Assembly: GCF_024752025.1 (NCBI RefSeq)
Contig: NZ_JANTPU010000001.1
Span: forward strand, 1 to 64,000
From: Pseudidiomarina sp. CB1
Lineage (GTDB): Bacteria; Pseudomonadota; Gammaproteobacteria; Enterobacterales; Alteromonadaceae
DNA length: 64,000 nucleotides
Direction of reading: 5' to 3'
Shown: piece after piece, positions 46,216 to 58,346 of the stretch
Layout: every line of letters starts with the position of its first letter
Numbering within the stretch: the stretch's first letter is position 1
The notes under the pieces: generated by a model
Seen by the model: only the letters and a program-made list of their open reading frames with translations
Database searches by the model: none
Told to the model about the DNA's origin: nothing
Translations under genes and position numbers: made by a program

Positions 46216-47706
46216 GTGAGCCAAGAAATTGAACTAAAATTACTGGTCGACGGTGCCAGCAAAGAAAAGATACTGGAATTATGCCAAAGCTTCGCAAAAG
46301 ATGCGGAGCAAGCCACCTTTGAGCTCGGCAATCGTTATTTTGATACAGCCGATTTGCGGTTACGGCAGCACGATATGGGGCTGCGTATTCGCCAAAAGGA
46401 CGAGGAGCGCGAACAAACGATTAAGTTAGCAGGTAAAGTCCTTGGCGGCATGCACAGTCGTCCAGAATATAATGCTGTCATCACGGCGGATAAGCCGGAT
46501 CTAACCTTATTTGAAGAAGATATTTGGCCTGACGACTTTCCTTTATTCGACATCAATCGCGAGCTCGAAGAAATTTTTTCTACCAACTTTACCCGGCACC
46601 GTTGGCACATTCCCAGTGGGGATGGGCGTATTGAGCTGGTCTATGATGAGGGGGTGATCCAAGCGGGTGCCGAGCAACGTCCGATCGCCGAGGTTGAAAT
46701 CGAAGTGCAACAAGGCAACCTGGCCGATGCTTATAAGATCGCGCGCCGTTTGGTAACGCGTTTGAATGCCCGCATGGGGAGTTTAAGTAAAGCTGCACGT
46801 GGTTATCTACTGGCCGGCAAAACAGTGCTCGAACCCTTTACCCATGCGCACTTTGTTCCACAAGAAGCAAATGACGATGTGGGCACCGGCCTTTATCGGG
46901 CATTGACCTATGCCTTGCAATACTGGCAACACAATGACGCTTGTTTAGGCGAAGCGCCAAGTGTCCGTGCCGTTGCTGGAATCACCGACGGCATCCGCCT
47001 GAGTAAAGTCGTGCTGCAGCAGTTAGCGACCCTCGAAGTCGACGTAAGTGATCATATTTTACGACTTGAGCAAATGCTTGGTCATTTGGGCTGGTTAAGT
47101 CGCTACGATGGCTTGACTGAGCTCACCGCTGAGGACGGCGCTTATCATCGTGCACTGAAGCAATATCCCAAGCTTTATGAGGCGATCCTTGAACAGCAAG
47201 AGCATGCCGTACAGTTAGAACTGGTCCAAAGTTTAAGTATTCGTGATGATTATCAATTGACCTTGCTTGAGTTGGGCGCTTTGTGCCAGCAGCAACCTCG
47301 TCACGAGCAAGTGTCGCAGTTACCGTTGCGGCAGTGGGCATCACAGCGTCTTCGCGAAGACTGGCAAAGCGTCATTGATGCGTTTGCAAAAGACGATGAA
47401 TTAAAGCCTGAATATTATTTAAAGCAATTACCGCTGTTACAGAGCTCACTGCAACTCGGTTATTGTGTTGGCTACCTATTCGATGAGCAAGATCGCGAGC
47501 TCTTTCGTGCGCCGTGGCAGGACATGGTGCGGGGAATTCGCGAGATCATGGCGCTCAAACTGTTACGTGAAGCCATCAAGGACAATGAAGATAGCCAGCC
47601 TGAACGCTTGTTAAACTGGCAAAGTATACAACTAGAGACGTTGCTCTATGCGCTTGAGCACTCGCGTAAGGCGGCTCTGAAACAAGAGCCTTATTGGCTA
47701 AATTAA
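46216..47706 (+). CDS. ygiF: CYTH-CHAD inorganic triphosphatase (YgiF type)
   Basis: E. coli YgiF hydrolyses inorganic tripolyphosphate. The protein begins with the CYTH domain: the signature EIELKLLV at the N-terminus, YFDTADLRLRQHDMGLRIRQ, EQTIKLAG and IAEVEIEVQQG. A helical CHAD domain occupies roughly residues 220-490. GTG 46216 gives MSQEIELK, matching the family start; GTG 46204 would add four residues. At about 496 residues it is longer than E. coli YgiF (433). It is followed by glnE, the same pair as in E. coli. The 226 bases upstream (45990-46215), shared with divergent putA, show no clear promoter. Confidence 0.9.
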   Translation: MSQEIELKLLVDGASKEKILELCQSFAKDAEQATFELGNRYFDTADLRLRQHDMGLRIRQKDEEREQTIKLAGKVLGGMHSRPEYNAVITADKPDLTLFEEDIWPDDFPLFDINRELEEIFSTNFTRHRWHIPSGDGRIELVYDEGVIQAGAEQRPIAEVEIEVQQGNLADAYKIARRLVTRLNARMGSLSKAARGYLLAGKTVLEPFTHAHFVPQEANDDVGTGLYRALTYALQYWQHNDACLGEAPSVRAVAGITDGIRLSKVVLQQLATLEVDVSDHILRLEQMLGHLGWLSRYDGLTELTAEDGAYHRALKQYPKLYEAILEQQEHAVQLELVQSLSIRDDYQLTLLELGALCQQQPRHEQVSQLPLRQWASQRLREDWQSVIDAFAKDDELKPEYYLKQLPLLQSSLQLGYCVGYLFDEQDRELFRAPWQDMVRGIREIMALKLLREAIKDNEDSQPERLLNWQSIQLETLLYALEHSRKAALKQEPYWLN

Positions 47707-47732
47707 ATCGTGCAGTGAGCGAACCTATTGTT

Positions 47733-50516
47733 ATGACGCTATCGTCCCCGTTACTGAAAAAATTAGCTCAGCTAAGTCCGTTTATCGCGGATGTATTGGC
47801 GCATGAGGGTGGAGAGGACGAACCGATAACCATTGCACTGACCGATAATGAAACAATTGAGCTGATTGCACCGACTGACTACTTGCCGCGGTTACAGCAA
47901 GCGCTTGCCGAGGTAAGCGATGAAGCAACTGCGCAGCGACTATTGCGTCGTCATCGCAAACAATGGTTTGCGGCATTAGCGGCAGCGGATTTAACTGGAC
48001 AACTGCCATTGCGTGACATGCTTGAGCATTTAAGTGCTGCCGCAGATGCTTTCATTATTGCTGCGCGTGATTGGCTTTATCCGCGTTTTACTGAGCGCTA
48101 CGGCACGCCGCTTGATCATGATGGAAACGCGCAGCCGCTGTGGGTATTGGGGATGGGCAAACTCGGTGGGCGGGAATTAAATTTCTCGTCGGATATTGAC
48201 CTCATTTTCTGCTATCCCGAGCGCGGTGAAACCGATCATCCACGTAAACCGATTGAAACTGATGTGTTTTTTACCAAGTTGGTACAAGGCTTGATGAGTT
48301 TGCTTGATGCGCTCACAGCGGATGGTCGTGTCTTCCGCGTAGATTTGCGCTTGCGTCCGTTCGGTCAATCGGGGCCTGTGGTTACGAGTCTCGCTGCGCT
48401 GGAGTATTACTACCAAGAGCAAGGTCGTGATTGGGAGCGCTACGCGATGGTGAAGGCACGCCTGATTGGTGCCGATAAAGCGAGTGAGCAGGCCTTTAAA
48501 GACTTGCTGCGTCCGTTTGTCTATCGCCGTTACATTGATTTTTCGGCAATCGACGCACTGCGCAAGATGAAAACGTTGATTAGCCAAGAAACCAAGCGCC
48601 AAGGGGTACAGAACAATATTAAGCTGGGCCCAGGTGGTATCCGCGAGGTGGAATTCATTGCGCAAACGTTTCAACTTATTCGCGGCGGTCAGCAACGACA
48701 ATTACAGACGCAGTCACTGTATCAAGCCTATCAGGTGATTGCTGAGCAAGAGCTACTTCCTGCAGCAGCTGTAAAGGAGTTGCTGGCGAGCTATGAGTTT
48801 TTGCGTCGCGTTGAGCATGCGCTGCAAGAGTACAACGATGAACAAACACAGACACTGCCTGACGATCACGCACGACAAGAGGCGCTGGCTGCGGCTTTTG
48901 GGCAATCATGGCAAGCCTTGGTAAATGCTATTCAACAAGCAATGGCGCGTGTTCATCAACACTTCCAGAATGTCATTGGTGACAATGACAGCGATGATGA
49001 AGACGCTGGCGCCTTACAATTACTTTGGCAAGACATGGTTGAAGACAGCACTGCGCTTGATGTTTTACATGATTACGGACTGGATAAGCAGCGCGCGCAA
49101 CTGATTTGGCAACATGTGAATGAGTTGCGCCTTGAGGTACGTAAGCGTGGCAGTGGTCCCCGTGGGCGCAAGGCCATGGCAAAACTGGTACCGGTGTTGG
49201 TGCAACGTTGCCTTCAGCTTGCTGATGCCGAGGTGGTCCTCGAACGCGTGTTTACCTTGTTACGGCGGATTATGAGCCGTACCGCCTATGTTGAGTTACT
49301 GGTCGAAAATCTTGGTGCACGTGAACAGCTGGTAAAACTTTGCCGAGCGAGCTCGTGGATTGCGCAGCATTTAGCAAACTTTCCCATCCTGCTGGATGAG
49401 CTCATTGACCCGCAGCATTTGTATGAGCTGCCAGAACTTACCGATTATCGTGCGATTATTGATGAATACCTGTTGCGTATTCCCGAGCAAGAAGATGATC
49501 TTGAAGCACAAATGAACGCACTGCGGCAAGCGCGGCAATCGTGCCAACTGAAAATTGCTGCGGCAGATATTAGCGGTGCATTGCCGTTGATGAAGGTAAG
49601 TGATCATTTGAGCTACCTCGCCGAGGCTATTATTGGTGCGGTGGTGAACTTGGCGTGGCAACAGCTTACGGCGCGGCATGGCTGTCCGCCTGGTTGTTCA
49701 CCGTCACGCATGGGCTTTGCAGTTGTGGCTTATGGCAAGCTCGGCGGACTGGAATTAAGCTACAGTTCTGATCTTGATCTGGTTTTTATCACCGACAGCG
49801 ATTATCAAGGCGAAACCGACGGCGCCAAGCCCCTTGAAGTACAACAATTTTATCTGCGTTTAGCGCAGCGCATACTTCATTTATTCACGACGCGTACCGT
49901 TATTGGGACGCTCTACGAAGTTGATATGCGGCTACGTCCATCCGGCAAAGCTGGGCTATTGGTGACGCGTTTATCAACTTATGCCAGTTACCTACAAGAG
50001 GACGCTTGGACCTGGGAGTTGCAAGCACTCGTTCGAGCGCGACCGGTATTTGGCGACCAAGAACTTTGCGCGGCGTTCCAGCAACTGCGCCAAGCGCAAT
50101 TGCGGCAGACTAGAAATGTCACCGAACTAGCCAAACAAGTTGTTGAAATGCGAGAAAAAATGCGTAGTCACAAAGAACAGCGTAGTGAGCAACATAGCTT
50201 TGATCTGAAGCAAGGCGTGGGCGGCATTACCGATATCGAGTTTCTTGTGCAGTATTTGGTGTTACGTTTCAGCACAGAGCATCCTGCACTGACGACTTAT
50301 ACCGACAACGTTCGAATTTTAGAACAAGCGGGACAACTAGAAGTGATGCCTGCAGCACAAGCGCAGCAGTTAACCGAGATTTATATTCGTGAACGCGAAT
50401 GGTTACATCAGTTGGCGCTGGACGATCGCGGTTCGCTCACCCATCAACCTTTCGCAGATGAGCGTTCCGTGGTTGCCAAAGCTTGGCAAGAGTGGTTTGC
50501 CGAGGTACTCCATTAA
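47733..50516 (+). CDS. glnE: Bifunctional glutamine synthetase adenylyltransferase/deadenylylase (GlnE)
   Basis: GlnE adenylylates and deadenylylates glutamine synthetase in response to PII and glutamine, setting ammonia assimilation. The N-terminal nucleotidyltransferase domain (GMGKLGGRELNFSSDIDLIF near 140) removes AMP. The C-terminal one (YGKLGGLELSYSSDLDLVF near 666) adds it. Helical regulatory domains follow each catalytic domain. Length from ATG 47733 is 927 residues (E. coli 946). TTG 47694 or GTG 47715 are alternatives overlapping ygiF, and none has a good binding site. The stop shares TTAA with the convergent lpxL stop. Confidence 0.95.
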   Translation: MTLSSPLLKKLAQLSPFIADVLAHEGGEDEPITIALTDNETIELIAPTDYLPRLQQALAEVSDEATAQRLLRRHRKQWFAALAAADLTGQLPLRDMLEHLSAAADAFIIAARDWLYPRFTERYGTPLDHDGNAQPLWVLGMGKLGGRELNFSSDIDLIFCYPERGETDHPRKPIETDVFFTKLVQGLMSLLDALTADGRVFRVDLRLRPFGQSGPVVTSLAALEYYYQEQGRDWERYAMVKARLIGADKASEQAFKDLLRPFVYRRYIDFSAIDALRKMKTLISQETKRQGVQNNIKLGPGGIREVEFIAQTFQLIRGGQQRQLQTQSLYQAYQVIAEQELLPAAAVKELLASYEFLRRVEHALQEYNDEQTQTLPDDHARQEALAAAFGQSWQALVNAIQQAMARVHQHFQNVIGDNDSDDEDAGALQLLWQDMVEDSTALDVLHDYGLDKQRAQLIWQHVNELRLEVRKRGSGPRGRKAMAKLVPVLVQRCLQLADAEVVLERVFTLLRRIMSRTAYVELLVENLGAREQLVKLCRASSWIAQHLANFPILLDELIDPQHLYELPELTDYRAIIDEYLLRIPEQEDDLEAQMNALRQARQSCQLKIAAADISGALPLMKVSDHLSYLAEAIIGAVVNLAWQQLTARHGCPPGCSPSRMGFAVVAYGKLGGLELSYSSDLDLVFITDSDYQGETDGAKPLEVQQFYLRLAQRILHLFTTRTVIGTLYEVDMRLRPSGKAGLLVTRLSTYASYLQEDAWTWELQALVRARPVFGDQELCAAFQQLRQAQLRQTRNVTELAKQVVEMREKMRSHKEQRSEQHSFDLKQGVGGITDIEFLVQYLVLRFSTEHPALTTYTDNVRILEQAGQLEVMPAAQAQQLTEIYIREREWLHQLALDDRGSLTHQPFADERSVVAKAWQEWFAEVLH

Positions 50517-51451
50517 CGCCGCTGATAAAGACTCGGGTCATCTTCATTTGGTCGAGTTTTAAACCGTCGATGTACCCACAAATACTGCTCTGGACGTTGC
50601 ATAATGGCGAATTCAACCATTTTGTTGACGCGGGTAACGTCGGCCAAATCATCACCAGTTGGAAAGTTTTCGAATTCAGGATAGAAGCTGACGTCATAAC
50701 CGCTACCGTCTTCTCGACGAAAGCAGGTAGTTGGTAACACTGCGCATTTTTTGCTATTGGCAAAAAGTAGGGTGCCGGTTGTCGTGCTGGTTTCGTTAAC
50801 AGCAAAGAATGGAGCGAAAATAGTCCTTCTGCGCCCGTAGTCTTGATCTGGCAGGTAGCCAGCTATTTCGCCACTTTGAATCGCTTGCTTCATGCTGCGG
50901 ACGTCGTTGCGTGGAATCATGTATTTATTTGAACGCCCGCGGCCACGGGTTTGCAAATATTCCATGACAGCGTTGTTATGGGGTCGATAAAGTCCCACCG
51001 CTGGCTTCACGAAACCGTGCAGACGAGCATGCACTTCCAGACTGAGAAAGTGAAAAAGTAGCAACAGTACGCCTTTCCCCTCATTGAGCGGTGCATGTAA
51101 ATGCTCAACACCGTGCACATGAAGTTTGCGGCGAATACGCCAGTCGGGCCACCACCACGCCATGCCCGTTTCAAAGAAAGCGATACCGGTGTTTTGCATG
51201 TTCTTGCGCACCAACGCTTCGATTTCATCAGCGGTTTTTTCAGGAAAGCAAAGCTCAAGGTTGCGGCGGGCGACTTCTGCTCGTTTCGGTACAAACTTAT
51301 AAAACAGCTTACCTAGACCACGACCTAGCGCGAGTTGCCATTTGTAGGGTAACCAAGAGATAAAATAAAGAAGGCTGACCCCTAACCAGGTCAGCCAATA
51401 TTTAGGAAGTAAAAACCGTGCTTCAAATTTTGGTTTTTCAATTATTTTCAT
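50513..51451 (-). CDS. lpxL: Lipid A biosynthesis acyltransferase (LpxL/HtrB family)
   Basis: A late acyltransferase that adds a secondary laurate- or myristate-type chain from acyl-ACP to Kdo2-lipid IVA at the inner membrane. The 312-residue protein has an N-terminal membrane anchor (WLGVSLLYFISWLP) and RRNLELCFPEKT. The catalytic HX4E motif lies in LLLFHFLSLEVHARL (near residue 133), followed by GLYRPHNNAVMEYLQTRGRGR and the substrate-binding PDQDYG. LpxL rather than LpxM is favoured by HFLSLE and length. It overlaps the 3' end of tolC by 14 bases. The Kdo transferase that would supply its substrate is at 17821-19842. Confidence 0.9.
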   Translation of the reverse strand: MKIIEKPKFEARFLLPKYWLTWLGVSLLYFISWLPYKWQLALGRGLGKLFYKFVPKRAEVARRNLELCFPEKTADEIEALVRKNMQNTGIAFFETGMAWWWPDWRIRRKLHVHGVEHLHAPLNEGKGVLLLLFHFLSLEVHARLHGFVKPAVGLYRPHNNAVMEYLQTRGRGRSNKYMIPRNDVRSMKQAIQSGEIAGYLPDQDYGRRRTIFAPFFAVNETSTTTGTLLFANSKKCAVLPTTCFRREDGSGYDVSFYPEFENFPTGDDLADVTRVNKMVEFAIMQRPEQYLWVHRRFKTRPNEDDPSLYQRR

Positions 51452-52796
51452 TAATGAGACTTGCGTTAATGGCCATCAGATCTTGTTCGCTGATCTTACC
51501 TGAAGCTTGCTGTAGTGTCAGTGATTGTCTGATGTAATTATAACGCGCGGTCGACAGATTACGACGAGCATTGAACAGGTTGCGTGTGCTATCTAACACA
51601 TCGACGATAGTACGTGTACCGACTTCAAAACCCGTTTGCGTGGCATTTAAGGCGCTTTCCGCAGAAACCACAGCCTGCTCAAGTGCTTTAATCGTCGCTA
51701 CTGCTGCAACCACATCGTAGTAGGCGTTGCGCACTTCACGCTCAACGCCACGACGAGTGAATTCAAGTTGTTGACTGCTGGCCACGTAATTTGAGCGCGC
51801 TTGATCAGCTTGCGCTGAGGTACGGAAACCACTGAAGATCGGCACATTCAAAGTGACGCCAATAGACGAGCTATCCATACGCGGGCTATCGTTGGTTTGG
51901 CCTTGAATCTCCTGCTCGGCATCAGAAGTACCATAGCTGGCTTGCAGGCCGACGCGCGGATAATGGCCAGCTTGGGCTAGCTCGATTTGTTGTTCGGAAA
52001 TTTCCACGGCAACGCGCTGCACCAATAATTGCAGGTTTTTGTCTTCAGCTGTAGTTACCCAAGCATCGGCTTTCTCTGGATTAGGTGATGACGGTGAAAA
52101 GTTATCGGTATCAAGCTCGGCAAGCTCTTCGTGGTAGCGACCAGTGATTTCACGTAGGCTCTCTTGCGCGATTTCGACAGCATTTTTTGCTTGGATTTCG
52201 CGGGCTACTGCGTTGTCAAACTGCGCTTGAGCTTCATGGACATCGGTGATTGCAGTAAGACCTACGGAGAAGCGTTGTTTGGTTTGCTCAAGTTGGCGCT
52301 CAATCGCACGTTTTTCGGCCTGGGCAAATTCGAGATCATCCATTCGCTCCAGCACACTGAAGTAGGCGTTTACGACGCGAATCATCAACTGTTGGCGCTC
52401 GCTCAAATAGTTAACTTCTGCCTGATAAGCTTGTTTCTCAGCAATCTGAGTCTGTTCCCACACTGCTTTGCTAAACAAGGTTTGGCTAAGGCTTACGCCG
52501 GCGTCCCAGCCGGTCGTCGTAATGTCGTACATAAACGCATTACCGGAATTGTCGAAATCGAGGGTTTCCCGTTGACTACGCGAATAACCCGCTTCGAAAC
52601 TAAGTTGTGGCCACCAATCGGCTTGGGCGATATTAACGCCTTTTTTCGCCGCATCACGTTGCGCTTGCGCTTGCTTGAGCGTAGGGTCATTTTGCAACGC
52701 TAATTGGAAGATTTCAGCAAGGTCGTCAGCGAATGCTGCCGAGCTGCTTGCTGCGAAAGTAAGTCCGATAACTGCTGAAAGAATCGTTTTTTTCAT
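51438..52796 (-). CDS. tolC: TolC outer membrane efflux channel
   Basis: TolC is the trimeric outer-membrane exit duct for RND and other efflux pumps and for type I secretion. The 452-residue protein has a signal peptide (cleaved near residue 23, AFADD) and two outer membrane efflux repeats. It has typical start LAEIFQLALQNDPTLKQAQAQRDAAKKGV and VIDVLDSTRNLFNARRNLSTARYNYI near the C-terminus. It lacks the longer C-terminal tail of E. coli TolC (493). It diverges from nudF, as in E. coli, across 222 bases (52797-53018) in which only tiny hairpins were noticed. Confidence 0.94.
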   Translation of the reverse strand: MKKTILSAVIGLTFAASSSAAFADDLAEIFQLALQNDPTLKQAQAQRDAAKKGVNIAQADWWPQLSFEAGYSRSQRETLDFDNSGNAFMYDITTTGWDAGVSLSQTLFSKAVWEQTQIAEKQAYQAEVNYLSERQQLMIRVVNAYFSVLERMDDLEFAQAEKRAIERQLEQTKQRFSVGLTAITDVHEAQAQFDNAVAREIQAKNAVEIAQESLREITGRYHEELAELDTDNFSPSSPNPEKADAWVTTAEDKNLQLLVQRVAVEISEQQIELAQAGHYPRVGLQASYGTSDAEQEIQGQTNDSPRMDSSSIGVTLNVPIFSGFRTSAQADQARSNYVASSQQLEFTRRGVEREVRNAYYDVVAAVATIKALEQAVVSAESALNATQTGFEVGTRTIVDVLDSTRNLFNARRNLSTARYNYIRQSLTLQQASGKISEQDLMAINASLINENN

Positions 52797-53018
52797 GAGT
52801 TCCGTAATCCTGGAGGTTCGTCTGGCTCAGATGACCGTTGCTAAACTTTTTCGGTATTTTACATACACATTTGAATGAATACTAGCATACTCCGATTGCC
52901 AGCGGGATTCATGTGTTGAGTTGCAACAACTTAGGTCTAAATGTAACCAATTATGAGATTGTAGTGTGGTTAATTTAGTAAAAACTAATAGACGTTAGAA
53001 AGAGAGAAAAGGTTTACA

Positions 53019-53624
53019 GTGCAAAAATTTAATCATGAAGATTATCAAATTATTGAAAAGACCACTGTTCGTGAGGGTTTTTTAAGCCTTTATAAGTATC
53101 GCTTAAAACACCGCTTGTTTGCCGGTGGCTGGTCGCCGGAGTTTGAACGTGAGGTGATGGAGCGAGGGCATGCGGTGATGGTGATCCCTTACGATGTCGC
53201 GCGCGACCAACTGGTGGTGTTGGAACAATTTCGTATTGGTGCGCTCCAACAACAAGACTCGCCTTGGTTGCTTGAGTTTGTCGCCGGTATGATCGACATG
53301 CCCGAAGAAAGCGCCTTGAGTGTTGCCAAACGGGAGCTTGAAGAAGAGGCGGGGTTGCAATCCGACGACTTGCACTATGCGTTGACCTATTTATCGACCC
53401 CTGGGGGATGCACCGAGAAAATCTCGATTTACATTGCCGAGGTCGACAGTACCAAGGCCGCCGAACATGGTGGTTTGCCAACAGAGAATGAGGACATCAA
53501 GGTACATGTGCTGCCGCGCAGTGACGTCATGAACCTGCTCGAACAAGGAAAAATTAACAACGCTGCCAGCGTGATTGGACTACAATGGTTGCAATTACAT
53601 TTGGAGCAAATACGTAAGTCATGA
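53019..53624 (+). CDS. nudF: ADP-ribose pyrophosphatase (NudF)
   Basis: NudF hydrolyses ADP-ribose to AMP and ribose-5-phosphate, clearing a reactive metabolite. The 201-residue protein (E. coli 209) has the Nudix catalytic helix RELEEEAGL following GMIDMPEESALSVAK. The loop between the first Gly and the REXXEE block is one residue longer than the textbook GX5EX7REUXEEXGU. Start GTG 53019 follows an AAAAGG stretch. The last four bases overlap the start of the next gene (ATGA). Confidence 0.94.
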   Translation: MQKFNHEDYQIIEKTTVREGFLSLYKYRLKHRLFAGGWSPEFEREVMERGHAVMVIPYDVARDQLVVLEQFRIGALQQQDSPWLLEFVAGMIDMPEESALSVAKRELEEEAGLQSDDLHYALTYLSTPGGCTEKISIYIAEVDSTKAAEHGGLPTENEDIKVHVLPRSDVMNLLEQGKINNAASVIGLQWLQLHLEQIRKS

Positions 53625-54061
53625 CTCGAGACGTGAAACGCCAACGCTATCAATTTGACCTGGCAGCCCTGCAACGGCTGGCGGCGGTCAACTATGCTGC
53701 GCTAACGAAACTCGTGGCGCAGCTTAAGCAGGGTCGAGAACAGCTTATTAAGGTTGGGACTCATTTGCACTTTCGTGTGAAAGTGCTGCAGCGTGCGCCC
53801 TACACAACAGATATTCGGATTCAGCAGCATGCACTGCAGAAGCGGTTACCAGGCCTTGTTGAAACAGAGCTTGAAGTGCGTTTGTACCATGATGCGCAAT
53901 TGGCAGAAGTCATGCGTAGTCAGAATGTTTCGCGCCTTCAACCGAGCTATGAGCAGCCGAATCCAGCAATGCATCATAGCAACGAAAAATTTCAGGTAAA
54001 CCGCTTTTTACAAGAGTGGCTTGAGCTTATCCGAAAACAAGGTCTCGCCGCAGAATACTAG
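53621..54061 (+). CDS. yqiB: DUF1249 family protein (YqiB)
   Basis: A 146-residue cytoplasmic protein of unknown function, homologous to E. coli YqiB (140). Recognisable family features are the N-terminal YQFDLAALQRLAAVNYAALTKL, a beta-rich centre (THLHFRVKVLQRAPYTTDI), EVRLYHDAQLAEVM, and the C-terminal KFQVNRFLQEWLELI. It overlaps nudF by ATGA, the conserved nudF-yqiB pair. In E. coli cpdA and yqiA follow; here parE follows directly after 76 bases. Confidence 0.92.
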   Translation: MTRDVKRQRYQFDLAALQRLAAVNYAALTKLVAQLKQGREQLIKVGTHLHFRVKVLQRAPYTTDIRIQQHALQKRLPGLVETELEVRLYHDAQLAEVMRSQNVSRLQPSYEQPNPAMHHSNEKFQVNRFLQEWLELIRKQGLAAEY

Positions 54062-54075
54062 CTTGAGTTTCCGCT

Positions 54076-56030
<1,955 letters not shown>

Positions 56031-56044
56031 GGAGTATACGAAGA

Positions 56045-58285
56045 ATGTCGATGGATACTGTTGAACAAATTCCACTACGCCGCTTTACCGAGGACGCCTA
56101 CCTAAATTACTCCATGTACGTGATCATGGACCGAGCGTTGCCGCATATCGGTGATGGCCTTAAACCGGTGCAACGGCGCATCATTTATGCGATGTCAGAG
56201 TTAGGTTTATCAGCCCTAGCGAAATATAAAAAGTCAGCCCGTACTGTGGGTGACGTGTTGGGTAAATTCCATCCGCACGGCGATAGTGCTTGTTATGAAG
56301 CCATGGTGTTGATGGCACAGCCGTTCTCGTATCGCTACCCATTGGTCGATGGCCAAGGGAACTGGGGTTCGCAAGATGATCCCAAATCCTTTGCGGCAAT
56401 GCGGTATACCGAAGCGAAACTCTCACGCTTCAGCGAACTGCTGCTAAGCGAACTCGGGCAGGGGACCGTCGACTGGGTGCCAAACTTTGATGGCACAATG
56501 AAAGAGCCGCGTATGTTGCCGGCGCGTTTACCGCATATTTTGCTCAATGGGGTAACGGGCATTGCGGTTGGTATGGCGACCGACATTCCTCCGCACAATG
56601 CGCGCGAAGTTGCCCACGCTTGTGCATTGTTGCTGGAAAAACCAAGCGCGGATTTAGCTGAAGTCATGGAGCACTTACGCGGCCCAGACTACCCCACAGA
56701 TGCTGAAATTATCACCCCGCAAGATGAAATTGTGAAGCTCTACGAGAGTGGCCGCGGCAGTATTCGTATGCGTGCTAAGTATCACTTAGAAGATGGCGAA
56801 GTCGTTGTTTATGCTCTCCCGCATCAAGCTTCGGGCGCTAAGGTCTTAGAGCAAATCGCCGGACAAATGCAGGCGAAAAAGCTTCCTATGGTGGCAGATT
56901 TGCGTGATGAGTCTGACCATGAAAACCCGACGCGGTTGGTGATTGTGCCGCGCTCAAACCGGGTAGATGTGGAGCAAATGATGCAACATTTGTTTGCCAC
57001 CACTGACTTAGAAAAACAGTACCGCGTGAACCTGAATATGTTGGGGCTTGATGGACGACCACAGGTAAAACCGATACTAACGGTTCTGAAAGAGTGGTTA
57101 ACCTTCCGCCAAACCACCGTTACGCGTCGGTTGCAGCATCGCTTAGATAAGGTTTTGGCGCGTTTGCATATCTTAGAAGGCTTATTGATAGCGTATCTTA
57201 ATATCGACGAAGTGATTGCTATTATTCGCTATGAAGATGAGCCCAAAGCTGAATTAATGAAGCGCTTTTCGCTGACGGAAACGCAAGCTGAAGCTATTTT
57301 GGAGTTGAAATTACGCCATTTAGCCAAGCTTGAAGAAATGAAGCTGAAAGGCGAGCAAGATGAGTTAGAAAAAGAACGTGAGCAGCTTGAGTTGTTACTT
57401 AGCTCCGATCGTCGTTTGAAGACGCTCATTCGCAAAGAAATCCTTGCGGATGCAGAGAAGTATGGTGATGACCGCCGTTCGCCTTTGGTTGAGCGTGAAG
57501 AGGCTAAGGCTTTAAGTGAACGCGACTTAACTCCGGCCGAGGCGGTCACTGTGGTACTGTCCAAAAAAGGTTGGGTACGTGCTGCGAAAGGTCATGATAT
57601 TGACGGTTCGAGTTTGGCCTATAAATCCGGCGATAGCTACCTTTCAAGTGCGCAGGGCAAGAGTAACCAACAGGTTGTGTTCCTCGATAGTTCAGGGCGT
57701 AGCTTTGCCTGTGAGGCACACCTATTACCTTCCGCGCGGACCCAAGGCGAGCCACTGACTGGGCGCTTTAGCATGGTTGCTGGGGAAACCGTCGAGCAAG
57801 TTATGATGGCGAAAGATGATCAGCGTTATTTGCTGGCTTCTGATGCTGGCTACGGTTTTGTCTGTCAGTTTAGCGATTTAGTGAGCCGCAATAAGAATGG
57901 TAAAGCGATTTTGAATTTACCTACGGGGGCGAAAATCTTGCCGCCACAGCGCGTGAATAATCGTGATAACGACTTATTGGTAGTGGTGTCAAATGAAGGG
58001 CGCATGCTGATCTTCCCTGTGGCCGATTTACCTGAACTAGCGAAAGGTAAGGGCAACAAGATGATTAGCATTCCGGCGTTGCGTGCGCAATCGCGTGAAG
58101 AATATGTGGTCGCGACATCAGTAGTACCGAATGATGCTGCGATTACCTTGCTCGCCGGTAAGCGCAAGCTAACACTTAAGCCCGCTGATTTAGAGCATTA
58201 TCGTGGTGAACGTGGCCGTCGTGGCAACAAATTACCGCGAGGCTTGCAACGGGTTGACGCAATCGCTGTCGAGAGCCAAGACTGA
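56045..58285 (+). CDS. parC: DNA topoisomerase IV subunit A (ParC)
   Basis: ParC is the breakage-reunion subunit of topoisomerase IV. The 746-residue protein (E. coli 752) has the winged-helix region [15 protein letters not shown]. Ser81 and Glu85 correspond to E. coli Ser80 and Glu84, so the quinolone-resistance region looks wild-type. The catalytic tyrosine is in [12 protein letters not shown] long coiled-coil and a C-terminal beta-pinwheel domain follow. ATG 56045 or 56051 are alternative starts; GGAG precedes both. Confidence 0.96.
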   Translation: MSMDTVEQIPLRRFTEDAYLNYSMYVIMDRALPHIGDGLKPVQRRIIYAMSELGLSALAKYKKSARTVGDVLGKFHPHGDSACYEAMVLMAQPFSYRYPLVDGQGNWGSQDDPKSFAAMRYTEAKLSRFSELLLSELGQGTVDWVPNFDGTMKEPRMLPARLPHILLNGVTGIAVGMATDIPPHNAREVAHACALLLEKPSADLAEVMEHLRGPDYPTDAEIITPQDEIVKLYESGRGSIRMRAKYHLEDGEVVVYALPHQASGAKVLEQIAGQMQAKKLPMVADLRDESDHENPTRLVIVPRSNRVDVEQMMQHLFATTDLEKQYRVNLNMLGLDGRPQVKPILTVLKEWLTFRQTTVTRRLQHRLDKVLARLHILEGLLIAYLNIDEVIAIIRYEDEPKAELMKRFSLTETQAEAILELKLRHLAKLEEMKLKGEQDELEKEREQLELLLSSDRRLKTLIRKEILADAEKYGDDRRSPLVEREEAKALSERDLTPAEAVTVVLSKKGWVRAAKGHDIDGSSLAYKSGDSYLSSAQGKSNQQVVFLDSSGRSFACEAHLLPSARTQGEPLTGRFSMVAGETVEQVMMAKDDQRYLLASDAGYGFVCQFSDLVSRNKNGKAILNLPTGAKILPPQRVNNRDNDLLVVVSNEGRMLIFPVADLPELAKGKGNKMISIPALRAQSREEYVVATSVVPNDAAITLLAGKRKLTLKPADLEHYRGERGRRGNKLPRGLQRVDAIAVESQD

Positions 58286-58346
58286 TCGGACGTATTTTGC
58301 TGCGGAAACAGGTATACTAGCGCGCAGTAAAATACGAGGAGATGGC

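Noticed and set aside
48177-48701. 174-codon frame antisense to glnE
   Set aside because: Lies opposite the conserved N-terminal nucleotidyltransferase domain; no motif or initiation signal.
56270-56330. Possible quinolone-resistance change in parC
   Set aside because: Ser81 and Glu85 are the wild-type residues at the usual resistance positions.
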